Shown here: piece after piece, positions 1 through 6,680 of the stretch
Numbering within the stretch: position 1 is the first letter of the stretch
Layout of the letters: every line of letters starts with the position of its first letter
Assembly (NCBI GenBank): GCA_018695085.1
Contig: JABHOU010000505.1
Location: forward strand, 1 to 8,587
Source: Opitutia bacterium
Lineage (GTDB): Bacteria > Verrucomicrobiota > Verrucomicrobiia > Opitutales > Seribacteraceae
Length of the DNA: 8,587 nucleotides
Direction: 5' to 3'
The notes under the pieces: generated by a model
What the model was told of the DNA's origin: nothing
Database searches by the model: none
What the model saw: the letters and a program-made list of their open reading frames with translations, nothing else
Program-made: the position numbers and the translations under genes

Positions 1-332
1 CGAACGGACTCGAGAGATCCTTCCACAAGTTTCCACTTGGTCGGCTTCCCATTTCCCGATACCCAGTTGGGCAGGGTTTTCTCCGTACCGTCGAAAAGGA
101 CCTTGGCACCCTTGGGGGGCTTGGCAGCCTTGGCATCGTACGGTTTGGGTTCGACGACCTTCGGTTGAGGTTGCTTCTTCGGGTCGGTCTCGTGAACCTT
201 TATCCCATTGATGAACATATATTCCGTCTTCCCACGCATTTCCTTACGGATTTCGGGCTCTTTTTGCTTCGCGAAAGAAAGTAAAGCCATTCCACAGGAT
301 AGAGATACAAGTAAAATTAAGTTTTTAATCAT
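1..332 (-). CDS. DUF1080 (3-keto-disaccharide hydrolase-like) secreted protein, N-terminal part
   Basis: Reading leftwards from the ATG at 332-330 gives 110 residues before the window edge, so the 3' part is missing. Residues 1-21 form a signal peptide (Lys-4, hydrophobic core, likely cut after SFA); the only nearby Cys lacks a proper lipobox. A Lys/Pro-rich linker with a VHETDPKKQPQPKVV stretch (about 46-60) follows. Then comes the start of the beta-sandwich domain, with VLFDGT at about 78-83, NWVS near 89-92 and KWKLVEGSLE near 99-108. Linker and LFDG-x-W-KW-x-L-x-EG pattern are typical of DUF1080 proteins, several of which act on 3-keto-glycosides. The exact substrate cannot be told from this fragment. 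A weak GGGA lies 9 bases before the ATG. The gene follows polX on the same strand after 279 bases, so it probably has its own promoter. Family assignment is fairly sure; function is inferred. Confidence 0.8.
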   Translation of the reverse strand, partial: MIKNLILLVSLSCGMALLSFAKQKEPEIRKEMRGKTEYMFINGIKVHETDPKKQPQPKVVEPKPYDAKAAKPPKGAKVLFDGTEKTLPNWVSGNGKPTKWKLVEGSLESV

Positions 333-611
333 AAAAAAGATTCCCAATCTAATTCTGCAACATGTCAATGCCTTAGACGAAGAATAAGAACTCTAAATTT
401 TAAAGAGTACTTTAATTTCCTTATTTCTATGTCATTAAATTCAGGAAGAATTGTATCAGCATAAAGCTTCCTGGATAGACCATACGCATTCTCCATGCGG
501 ATTGCAGAAAGGTTTTAAGGTGGACCAGATGGCTTGGCCCATAGACATGTAAAACCAAGGACCAGAATCTTAAAAGCTACCAAGATAAAACGCATGAAAG
601 TTAAACTACAC
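333..611. other. AT-rich intergenic spacer between polX and the DUF1080 gene
   Basis: This 279-base stretch is clearly richer in A+T than the flanking genes and I see no convincing coding frame in it. It must hold the polX transcript end and probably the promoter of the DUF1080 gene. On the minus strand a TTGACA (363-368) lies about 31 bases upstream of the DUF1080 ATG, but the hexamer 17 bases further on (GGGAAT) is a poor -10. A 5-bp hairpin (485-489 with 495-499) has no T-run after it and is not a credible intrinsic terminator. Confidence 0.5.
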
Positions 612-2354
612 TCAGTCGATTATTGACAGGTATTTCTTCACCTCGCTCAAGGTTCGTGAATTCAGGATATTATTTGTGGTTAGCCAGCCTTTGCGGGCGG
701 CATTGACCCCGGCAAGCTGGTAGTCGAAATGGTCAATGGCGTGAGCATCAGGATTGATACAGCAAAGCAACCCCTTCTCCGCCGCCCGTCTCCAGTGCCT
801 CCAGTCCATGTCGAGGCGCATGGGGTTGGCGTTGAGCTCGAGGATCTTGCCGTTGGCAATGGCCGCGTCAATGATCTTGGAGACGTTCATTTGACTGGGC
901 TCGCGCCTGAGCAGGAGTCGGGCGCTCAGGTGTCCGAACATGGTGACCTTGGGATGCTCAAGGGCGGTGATGATCCGCGCGGTCATGGTCTCCTCATCCT
1001 GGGTCAGCCCGTTATGAACGGAGGCCACGACATAGTCGAGCGAATCAAGGACGGAATCCTCGAAATCCAGTTTTCCACCGGACAGGACATCCACCTCCGA
1101 ACCGGCAAAGACGTGACAACGGAACTTTCCGCTCTCATTGAGTTCGCGGATAGCGGCCACTTGTTTGGCCAAGCGATCCTCATCGAGTCCGTTTGCCTGG
1201 AAGCTGGCCTTGGAATGGTCGGCAATGCCGAGGTATTCCCAACCCCGAGCGTCCGCTTCCGCCGTCATCTCCTCAAGGGTGTTTCGACCGTCCGAGGCGG
1301 TGGTGTGGTTATGAAAACAACCCTTGAGATCGGAATACTCGAGCAATGCGGGCAATTCGTTCCTCTCCGCCGCTTCCACTTCTCCCATGCCTTCCCGCAA
1401 AGCAGGCGGAACGTACTGGAGGCCCAAAGCCTTGAAAATATCCTCCTCGGAATGAGCCTCGACCGGACCGGCCTTGCGCGAGGAATCCTTTTCCTCCTCT
1501 GGGCGCAAGCCCCATTCGCTCAGGCTCAGGCCAAGGGAGAGTGCTTTTTGGCGCATGCGCACATTGTGGTCTTTCGAGCCTGTAAAGTGATGGAGGGCAA
1601 AGAAGAATTGTTCGGAAGGCACGACCCGCAAGTCCGCCTGCATGCCGTCTTCGAAACGCACACTCGACTTGGTATCCCCATGGGCGGTCACCTCGGCGAT
1701 TCCTTCCATAGAGGTAAACCAGTCCATGACCGGCCCCGGATCGGAGGAAGCGACGAGAAAATCGAGATCCCCCACCGTTTCCATCCCCCGGCGCAAGCTC
1801 CCGGCCGCCTCGACCCGCTCGACCTGGGGTAAATCCTCGAGGCCGGGTAGAATGCGGTCCGCGACTTTTCTCGCTTTCCACCAAAGGTGGCGGGCGGCGT
1901 AAATCTCCCGGTTTTTGATTCCGGAAAGAATCTTTTCCTGAGTCTTCTCCCCGAAGCCCTTGAGCTCGGCTACCTTTCCTTCGTTACAGACTTGGGTAAG
2001 CGACTCGATCGAATCGACGTCCAACTGTTCGTACAAAGCCTTGATCTTCTTGCCACCAAGGCCCGGAATATCGAGCAGGTCGAGAAGTCCGGGTGGCACC
2101 GAGGCAAGCAAGTTGTCGTAAAACTCCAGCTCTCCGGTCGCAAAGAGGGTCTCGATCTTCTCCGTAAGAGCCTTGCCTATGCCGGGCACGTCCCCCAGGC
2201 GCTCTTCCCCGATCACGGTCCCGAGATCCTCCTCCATAGTTTGGAGGGTCCGGGCGCCCGAAAAATAGGCCCGTACCTTGAAGGGGTTCTCCCCCTTGAT
2301 TTCCATCATGGTCCCGATTCGCTCCAGTACCTCGACTATGTCCTTCTTATCCAT
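612..2354 (-). CDS. polX: DNA polymerase/3'-5' exonuclease PolX
   Basis: Family X polymerase for gap filling in base excision repair, fused to a metal-dependent PHP exonuclease; cytoplasmic. From the ATG at 2354 it is 580 residues, near the family's usual ~570. The N-terminal DNA-binding part has helix-hairpin-helix motifs at 55-67 (DVPGIGKALTEKI), 95-107 (DIPGLGGKKIKAL) and 131-142. The palm has GSLRRGMETVGDLDF at 185-199, giving catalytic Asp196 and Asp198, with Asp241 (MQADLRV) as the third, and FTGSKDHN near 257-264. The PHP domain keeps all nine expected metal ligands: His348, His350, Asp355, His380, Glu420, His447, His475, Asp536 and His538, so both activities look intact. The frame stays open upstream to a TTG at 2363, but homologues begin at MxKKDI, which favours the ATG; no clear Shine-Dalgarno decides it. 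Its start is 48 bases downstream of the last stop of a DUF1080 remnant, so read-through from the sulfatase cluster is possible. Confidence 0.96.
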   Translation of the reverse strand: MDKKDIVEVLERIGTMMEIKGENPFKVRAYFSGARTLQTMEEDLGTVIGEERLGDVPGIGKALTEKIETLFATGELEFYDNLLASVPPGLLDLLDIPGLGGKKIKALYEQLDVDSIESLTQVCNEGKVAELKGFGEKTQEKILSGIKNREIYAARHLWWKARKVADRILPGLEDLPQVERVEAAGSLRRGMETVGDLDFLVASSDPGPVMDWFTSMEGIAEVTAHGDTKSSVRFEDGMQADLRVVPSEQFFFALHHFTGSKDHNVRMRQKALSLGLSLSEWGLRPEEEKDSSRKAGPVEAHSEEDIFKALGLQYVPPALREGMGEVEAAERNELPALLEYSDLKGCFHNHTTASDGRNTLEEMTAEADARGWEYLGIADHSKASFQANGLDEDRLAKQVAAIRELNESGKFRCHVFAGSEVDVLSGGKLDFEDSVLDSLDYVVASVHNGLTQDEETMTARIITALEHPKVTMFGHLSARLLLRREPSQMNVSKIIDAAIANGKILELNANPMRLDMDWRHWRRAAEKGLLCCINPDAHAIDHFDYQLAGVNAARKGWLTTNNILNSRTLSEVKKYLSIID

Positions 2355-2402
2355 TCCCACCAACTTGAAGAATTACGGAACCGAAATCGAAGAAAAAGTG
2401 AA

Positions 2403-2704
2403 TCAAGGAATTTTTCTTAGCTTCAACTTCTTGAAATTAACCCAACCGGCGTGCCCTTACGCCCCGTAGGTCTGGAGGGCAATGGTCCCCGCCTGAGCGA
2501 GATCGGGGTGCGGAGTGGGGTTCGTGTAGTCGACGATCGATTCGTCGTTGAGCCAAGCCTTGATCTTCGAGCCTACGACCAACAACGTACTTTGTTCCTT
2601 TCCTTCGGCTTGCGTATCCTGTCCTCATCGTCCCCCTTGTCCAGCCATGAGAAGGTCGATCTGTTTGCCTCCGGAAGCAAGGGGGGGCCAGAAAGAGAGC
2701 CAGT
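2403..2704 (-). pseudogene. Decayed C-terminal remnant of a DUF1080 protein
   Basis: No open frame spans this region, but joining frames recovers a DUF1080 C-terminus. One frame gives GDDEDRIRKPKERNK, like the family's KPxEWNKY with Trp changed to Arg. One extra A near 2594-2596 moves reading to KYVV, and one extra G a few bases later to VVGSKIKAWLNDESIVDYT, then TPHPDLAQAGTIALQTYGA. There a TAA (2457-2459) interrupts. The same frame continues GHAGWVNFKKLKLRKIP to a TGA at 2403-2405. The family usually has Glu between YGA and GHAGW, so the TAA looks like a GAA-to-TAA change. In that frame a TGA also occurs at 2625-2627. Only about 90 codons are recognisable, and the N-terminal half is absent because the intact sulfatase ends at 2705. 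The remnant's C-terminus belongs to a different DUF1080 type from the one expected for the gene at 332. Left end is sure; right end is approximate. Confidence 0.75.
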
Positions 2705-4144
2705 TTATTCATACCTGAGCTTGCCCTCGGCTAAGGCGGGTTCCTTGAATTCTTTCATCTGGGAAAGAAGTTCCTTATTCAGGCGCTTGGTCACGTCCTG
2801 ATAGCCTTCCCGGCCGAAAAAGTTTCTCAACTCGTCGGGATCCTTTTGCAAATCGAACAACCAGGGCTTGTCGGAATGGGAAAGCACGAGCTTGTAGCGC
2901 TGGTCAAAGGCAGCCACCCAAGCGCCTGCGGAGTGCCGGACGTAAACGATCCGATCCTCACTCAGTTCCTTCGGTGAACTGGTAAAGTCCCCGGATGCAT
3001 CAAGACCGTGAAAAGCAGGCAAGCCTTTCTTGATGCCCATCAACCCCATCAGGGTGGGAAAGAAATCAACCGTGGTGTACGCGGTGTGAATCACCTTGCC
3101 GGCAGGAACCTTGTCCGGATACCGCAAAACAAAAGGAATGCCTACCGAGGTCTTGTAGGGCAGTCCCTTGTTCATCCGGCAATGCTCGCACATCATATCT
3201 CCATGGTCCGAGGTGAAGACCACGATGGTGTTCTCGGCCAACTTGTTTTCCTCAAGAAAGCGTAGGATCTTCCCAACGTTATCGTCGATGCAGCGCACCA
3301 TCCCGAAATACTTGGAGAGGGTCGCCTGGCTGAGCTTCTTGACCCCATTGGACCCACCGGTCACCCAACCCGGACGGTTCTGCAAGGCGGCAAGCACCTT
3401 GCGCATGGTGACGGGTTGCTTGAAGGTCAGGTGGTCGAACATGGTGTCGTAAGGCGCTCGGACGGTATTCGGCCCGTGTGGGTCGGGAAGAGCGAGCATC
3501 AGGCAGAAGGGCTTTTTCTTGTCCCGCTCGAGAATGTCGAGGGTACGGTCGACCAGCCAGTCGGTGGCAAAGCTCTTCTCGTCGGCGCCATCCAAACCGT
3601 AGCTCGGTTTTCCGTTCTGGCGGGAAGCGACTTGCGGACCGTCCTTGGTGACCTCGAACTTTTTCCAATGCCCACGATTGAACATGAAACGGTTGTCGGA
3701 AAACCCGAATTTTCGGGCCGGAGCCCAACCGGGCTTGCCATTGCCGTCCAAGTGCCACTTCCCGAGATAGGAGGTCGCGTATCCGCGCTTTCGCAAGACC
3801 TCGGCAAAGGTGACGATCGAGTCCTTGAGCGGCATGTTGTTGCTGGGCGAGCCAGTGACCTGCGGATAAAGTCCGGAAACAAGCGATGCCCGGGAGGGCG
3901 TACAAACGGGTGAGGAGGCAAAGTAGTTCGTGCAAATCAAACCGTCTTTGGCCAAAGAATCGATCTGCGGAGTATCCACCTTGTTCCCTTTGCCCCAAAC
4001 AAAGGCCTGCTCAGGGCTCATCTGGTCGCGGTAGCATCCGAGGGTGCGCAGGTTATGCTCGTCGGTCTGAATGATGATGACGTTGGGGGTATCGACCCCC
4101 AACAAAGACAGGGGAAGAAGGAGAAACAAAAGTAGTTTTCGCAT
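2705..4144 (-). CDS. Secreted S1-family (formylglycine) sulfatase, CTPSR type
   Basis: 479 residues, full length for type I sulfatases; hydrolyses sulfate esters, here probably on a polysaccharide outside the cytoplasm. Residues 1-17 are a signal peptide (MRKLLLFLLLPLSLLG). Visible active-site elements are Asp28-Glu29 in IIIQTDEHN (Glu where many relatives have a second Asp), the maturation motif Cys81-Thr-Pro-Ser-Arg85 followed by ASLVSGLYP, Lys129 and His131 in LGKWHL, His223 in DPHGP, Asp313-His314 in TSDHGD, and Lys326 in RMNKGLPYK. The late WLFDLQKDPDELRNFF (about 428-443) is the usual sulfatase C-subdomain signature. Cys81 needs conversion to formylglycine by an FGE or anSME that is not in this window. 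The start lies 26 bases after the stop of the esterase upstream and has no evident Shine-Dalgarno, so it is likely the last intact gene of the cluster. Substrate and SulfAtlas subfamily cannot be assigned by eye. Confidence 0.95.
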   Translation of the reverse strand: MRKLLLFLLLPLSLLGVDTPNVIIIQTDEHNLRTLGCYRDQMSPEQAFVWGKGNKVDTPQIDSLAKDGLICTNYFASSPVCTPSRASLVSGLYPQVTGSPSNNMPLKDSIVTFAEVLRKRGYATSYLGKWHLDGNGKPGWAPARKFGFSDNRFMFNRGHWKKFEVTKDGPQVASRQNGKPSYGLDGADEKSFATDWLVDRTLDILERDKKKPFCLMLALPDPHGPNTVRAPYDTMFDHLTFKQPVTMRKVLAALQNRPGWVTGGSNGVKKLSQATLSKYFGMVRCIDDNVGKILRFLEENKLAENTIVVFTSDHGDMMCEHCRMNKGLPYKTSVGIPFVLRYPDKVPAGKVIHTAYTTVDFFPTLMGLMGIKKGLPAFHGLDASGDFTSSPKELSEDRIVYVRHSAGAWVAAFDQRYKLVLSHSDKPWLFDLQKDPDELRNFFGREGYQDVTKRLNKELLSQMKEFKEPALAEGKLRYE

Positions 4145-4170
4145 GGGTTGGTTCGTAAGCGTTACAAGAG

Positions 4171-5856
4171 TTATTCGGCGATTTGAGGACGGGCCCAGTC
4201 CTTGGATTGATACCCTTTCGGTTTGGCCGGTTTGATCACCTCGATCAATTCGGCACCAGGGTCATAGAGGGGCCAGTCATCGGTGCGGAAGGGAGAGGAG
4301 GGAAAACCTTCCTTGTTGTAGAGCAGGTTGCGCTGGGAAGGGTTCATGGCCCACGCATAGCGGGCGGCCACAGGACTCTTGACTTGGGGCGAGGAAAGAA
4401 CGATCGAATCCTTCTCGATCTTGGCATCCGCCCAGTGCCAAACCTTGTCCTTTCCAGCAAGGGCGAAGGCATCGAGTTTTCCTTTTCGGGCCGGAACAAG
4501 CCCCGACCCGACCGAGTCGAAGCGAAGAATGATCTTTCCATCCTTCACGGTATGCCCGGTCAGTACCGGACCTTCGTGAACGATGGGCAAGCCATAGGTC
4601 TTGCCCAGAGCAAGGTAAGCATGGCGCAAGCCGATCGGTTTCTTGTTCTTGGGGTGCAACGCGATTGCGTCGCCCGTATCGATGGTCACCGCCATGCCGG
4701 TATCATAGAGCGAGAGAGAGACCTTCCTCATACTTTCCCGGCTTACCGCCCAGGGGGATTCCGGGCCTTCGACTGGTTTGCTCTGGGGTGGGTTCCAACT
4801 GGGAAGCTGGGTAAAGTAAACGGGGAAACCATCACTCACCGCCCCCCACGAATCGCCGTGGCAAGATGAACGGTAATGATCGATCATTCGCCTGAGCTGA
4901 ACGGCGTAATGCTCGGCCTGAGGCGCGTTCTTGGCATTGCGTTCCCCTTGGTACCAAACCATTCCCCGAATCGCATAGGGCCGGATGGGAACGATCATGG
5001 CGTTAAAGATATGGGCAGGGTACTGGTGCCCAAGGTCGGAGGGCTTGGTGATAATGGGCGGAGCGAGCGGTCTGAACTGATTCTTCATGGTCTCTCCTCG
5101 GTCGATCTTCGCATTGTACTCGGCCAGTTCCTTCCCAAAAGCCGCCAAGGCTTTTTCCCGGCTCGCTCCACGGGCCTGCAACCTCTTGGCCACTTCGTCA
5201 TACGAGCGCTTGTGGGCCTGAGCCCGGGGATCGTCTTTCTGGATGCTCCAAGGCATCCATCCCTCGATCGGCGTACCCGCATAGGCGTGCTGGATGATCC
5301 CCACAGGCACGCCAAGGGTCTGGTGTAATTTCTTCCCAAAATAGTAAGACACCGCAGAAGTCTCGGAGGCTGATTTCGGATGGCAAGCTTTCCAACTGGC
5401 CAGCCGGTCGCGGTTTTCCTTGAGTGGCTCGTGCCAATGCTCGCGGGCCGAGCGGAAGATCCGGAAATGAGGAAGATCAACCTTGGCTTCCTTCTCCGCC
5501 TCGAAGGAATTCCCCATTGACCAACCCATGTTGGATTGCCCGGCGCAAAGCCAAACTTCACCGATCGCCACGTTTTTGAGAACGATCTTGTTACTCCCTT
5601 GAACCGTTACCTGATGACCGGTTCCGGCCTTTGGGGCGTAAGCGATGACCATCCACCGCCCGGAACTGTCCGTAGTCGCGGAGTGAGTTCCCCCCCAGCT
5701 TGTCTTGACCGTGATCTTCTCCTTGGGATCGGCCCATCCCCAGATGGGGTTTCCGCCCAACTGTTGAAAAACCAAGTTATCCGAAAAGATTGCGGGTAAA
5801 CGTACCTTGGCCGTGCAAAACAGCGGTAGAAGGAGAGAAAGCAGAACGCCTCTCAC
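4171..5856 (-). CDS. Sialate O-acetylesterase-like (SASA) secreted carbohydrate esterase
   Basis: 561 residues with a GTG start. Residues 1-16 form a signal peptide (cut likely after FCTA). An N-terminal beta-rich part (about 17-95) opens with RLPAIFSDNLVFQQ and IWGWADP, typical of this family. The SGNH-type catalytic region follows: GEVWLCAGQSNMGWSM at 99-114 with nucleophile Ser108, a VGIIQHAYAGTPIEGWMP oxyanion/insert region at 185-202, GMVWYQGERNAKN at 298-310, and the acid/base block IDTGDAIALHPKNKKPIG at 392-409 with His401. Arg replaces the commoner Ser in QGESN. A C-terminal beta domain follows, ending with RYAWAMNPSQRNLLYN (499-514) and SPFRTDDWPL. Homologues remove O-acetyl groups from sialic acid or other glycans; with two sulfatases nearby, deacetylation of a sulfated polysaccharide is inferred. 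The start is fixed by a strong GGGAGG and a signal peptide, and lies 3 bases after the previous stop, implying translational coupling. Confidence 0.93.
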   Translation of the reverse strand: MRGVLLSLLLPLFCTAKVRLPAIFSDNLVFQQLGGNPIWGWADPKEKITVKTSWGGTHSATTDSSGRWMVIAYAPKAGTGHQVTVQGSNKIVLKNVAIGEVWLCAGQSNMGWSMGNSFEAEKEAKVDLPHFRIFRSAREHWHEPLKENRDRLASWKACHPKSASETSAVSYYFGKKLHQTLGVPVGIIQHAYAGTPIEGWMPWSIQKDDPRAQAHKRSYDEVAKRLQARGASREKALAAFGKELAEYNAKIDRGETMKNQFRPLAPPIITKPSDLGHQYPAHIFNAMIVPIRPYAIRGMVWYQGERNAKNAPQAEHYAVQLRRMIDHYRSSCHGDSWGAVSDGFPVYFTQLPSWNPPQSKPVEGPESPWAVSRESMRKVSLSLYDTGMAVTIDTGDAIALHPKNKKPIGLRHAYLALGKTYGLPIVHEGPVLTGHTVKDGKIILRFDSVGSGLVPARKGKLDAFALAGKDKVWHWADAKIEKDSIVLSSPQVKSPVAARYAWAMNPSQRNLLYNKEGFPSSPFRTDDWPLYDPGAELIEVIKPAKPKGYQSKDWARPQIAE

Positions 5857-5859
5857 GAC

Positions 5860-6567
5860 TTACCTCCCGAGTGGTTTGAGACAAGCCTCGGCAAACCGGC
5901 GACCGAGCGTCTTGTAGCCCTCGGCGGAGTAGTGCAGATCATTCTCGATGTCCTTGCCTCTGCGGTTCTTCCCGTCGTTAAGGTCATCGGTATCGATCCA
6001 GGCAAACTTGGGGCTCGAATCTGCGACCTTGACTTGGGCCTTTCTCACCTTGGTCCAGTGAGGATAGCTCTTGTTGCTCATGTCAAAGTCGCTCAAGCGT
6101 CCGATGGCAAAGGTCATTTCCTTGGGGTTTCTTCCCAAGTCCTTGGCCAACTGGACATGAAGACCAACGAGAGCCTCTTCATAGAGGTCGCCCCACCCCA
6201 TCTTGGCATCCCGTTCACCCTGCATCCAGACGAAGCTGACACTTGCGAGCTTTTGGCCTTTGATGGCGGGATTGACCTTACCCATGAGACGGTCATAGAG
6301 GTCGCCAGACTGAGCGGGCTTTTTCCCTTGCGGATCATGCCAACCTTTCCACCAGCGGTGGATGGGTTGCCCCCCGAGGGCATCCTGGACGACGATGACC
6401 TTGTCCTTGCCCAGGGCCTTTTCGACGGCCGGGGTAAAGGCTTCGTCCGGGCGGTGCCCCTGCATATTGGACTGCCCGGAAAGAATGAACAGGTGCTTGG
6501 CATGATGCTCGGCTACTGCGCTCAGGCAGAGAAGAAACGAAAGGAGAATGGTTTTTGTTATTTTCAT
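5860..6567 (-). CDS. Small secreted SGNH/SASA-family carbohydrate esterase
   Basis: 235 residues from the ATG at 6567. The frame is open further upstream to 6795, but that extension is Arg/Pro-rich, overlaps the sulfatase gene and precedes a clear signal peptide (MKITKTILLSFLLCLSAVA), so it is rejected. The mature protein starts straight into the fold: HLFILSGQSNMQGHRP at 25-40 with nucleophile Ser33, a substrate-loop region GGQPIHRWWKGWH (65-77), and SFVWMQGERDAKMGWGDLY at 111-129. The C-terminal block is ENDLHYSAEGYKTLGRRFAE (208-227), with His212 as the likely catalytic base. The family normally has Asp-x-x-His here; this protein has Asn209 at that place and Asp210 beside it. Without the accessory beta domains of the 561-residue esterase, it is probably a separate enzyme acting on another acyl position or substrate (inference). 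It lies 65 bases after the annotated sulfatase stop and has no obvious Shine-Dalgarno. Confidence 0.9.
   Translation of the reverse strand: MKITKTILLSFLLCLSAVAEHHAKHLFILSGQSNMQGHRPDEAFTPAVEKALGKDKVIVVQDALGGQPIHRWWKGWHDPQGKKPAQSGDLYDRLMGKVNPAIKGQKLASVSFVWMQGERDAKMGWGDLYEEALVGLHVQLAKDLGRNPKEMTFAIGRLSDFDMSNKSYPHWTKVRKAQVKVADSSPKFAWIDTDDLNDGKNRRGKDIENDLHYSAEGYKTLGRRFAEACLKPLGR
5862..5869 (-). promoter_or_regulatory. Shine-Dalgarno site for the SASA esterase, overlapping the upstream stop
   Basis: On the minus strand CGGGAGGT directly precedes and enters the TAA of the small esterase gene (5862-5860), 5-6 bases before the GTG at 5856. It is the only strong Shine-Dalgarno sequence I see before a start in this window, and it supports the GTG choice and coupling of the two esterases. 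Confidence 0.75.
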
Positions 6568-6598
6568 GGGATTGATGGATGATGGAATTGAAAGGACT

Positions 6599-6680
6599 TT
6601 AGTTTTTCTTGGACTTGCCGGCACCCTTCTTTTCATTCTTCTTGGGCTTCTTGTTGCCCTTTTCGCCCTTGGGTTTTTTT
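6599..6680 (-). other. A7 run and out-of-frame Lys-rich tail of the upstream sulfatase
   Basis: The minus strand has seven A in a row at 6674-6680, within the codons for Ala-Lys-Lys-Thr of the sulfatase. In the annotated frame the protein then reads TQGRKGQQEAQEE and stops at 6633. If one A is dropped, reading continues as KPKGEKGNKKPKKNEKK, then GAGKSKKN, to a TAA at 6599-6601. That version has repetitive Lys-Pro-Glu-Gly composition with AAG-dominated lysine codons and looks like a genuine low-complexity basic tail. The annotated end therefore appears to be a frame-shifted reading of it. Cause unknown: base-calling error, a real single-base insertion, or slippage on the A-run. Confidence 0.6.

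Noticed and set aside
333..368. TTGACA hexamer as promoter for the DUF1080 gene.
   Set aside because: The matching -10 position reads GGGAAT, and promoter consensus in this lineage is uncertain; not strong enough for a feature.
485..499. Hairpin CGCAT-TCTCC-ATGCG downstream of polX.
   Set aside because: Only five pairs and no following T-run on the minus strand, so not a convincing terminator.
729..1832. Long plus-strand open frame (367 codons) across polX.
   Set aside because: It is the complementary-strand shadow of polX, which has full motif support; the product has no recognisable features.
2437..2712. A 91-codon minus-strand frame starting inside the sulfatase stop region.
   Set aside because: It passes through the DUF1080 remnant mostly in the wrong frame; only the short KYVV piece matches the family.
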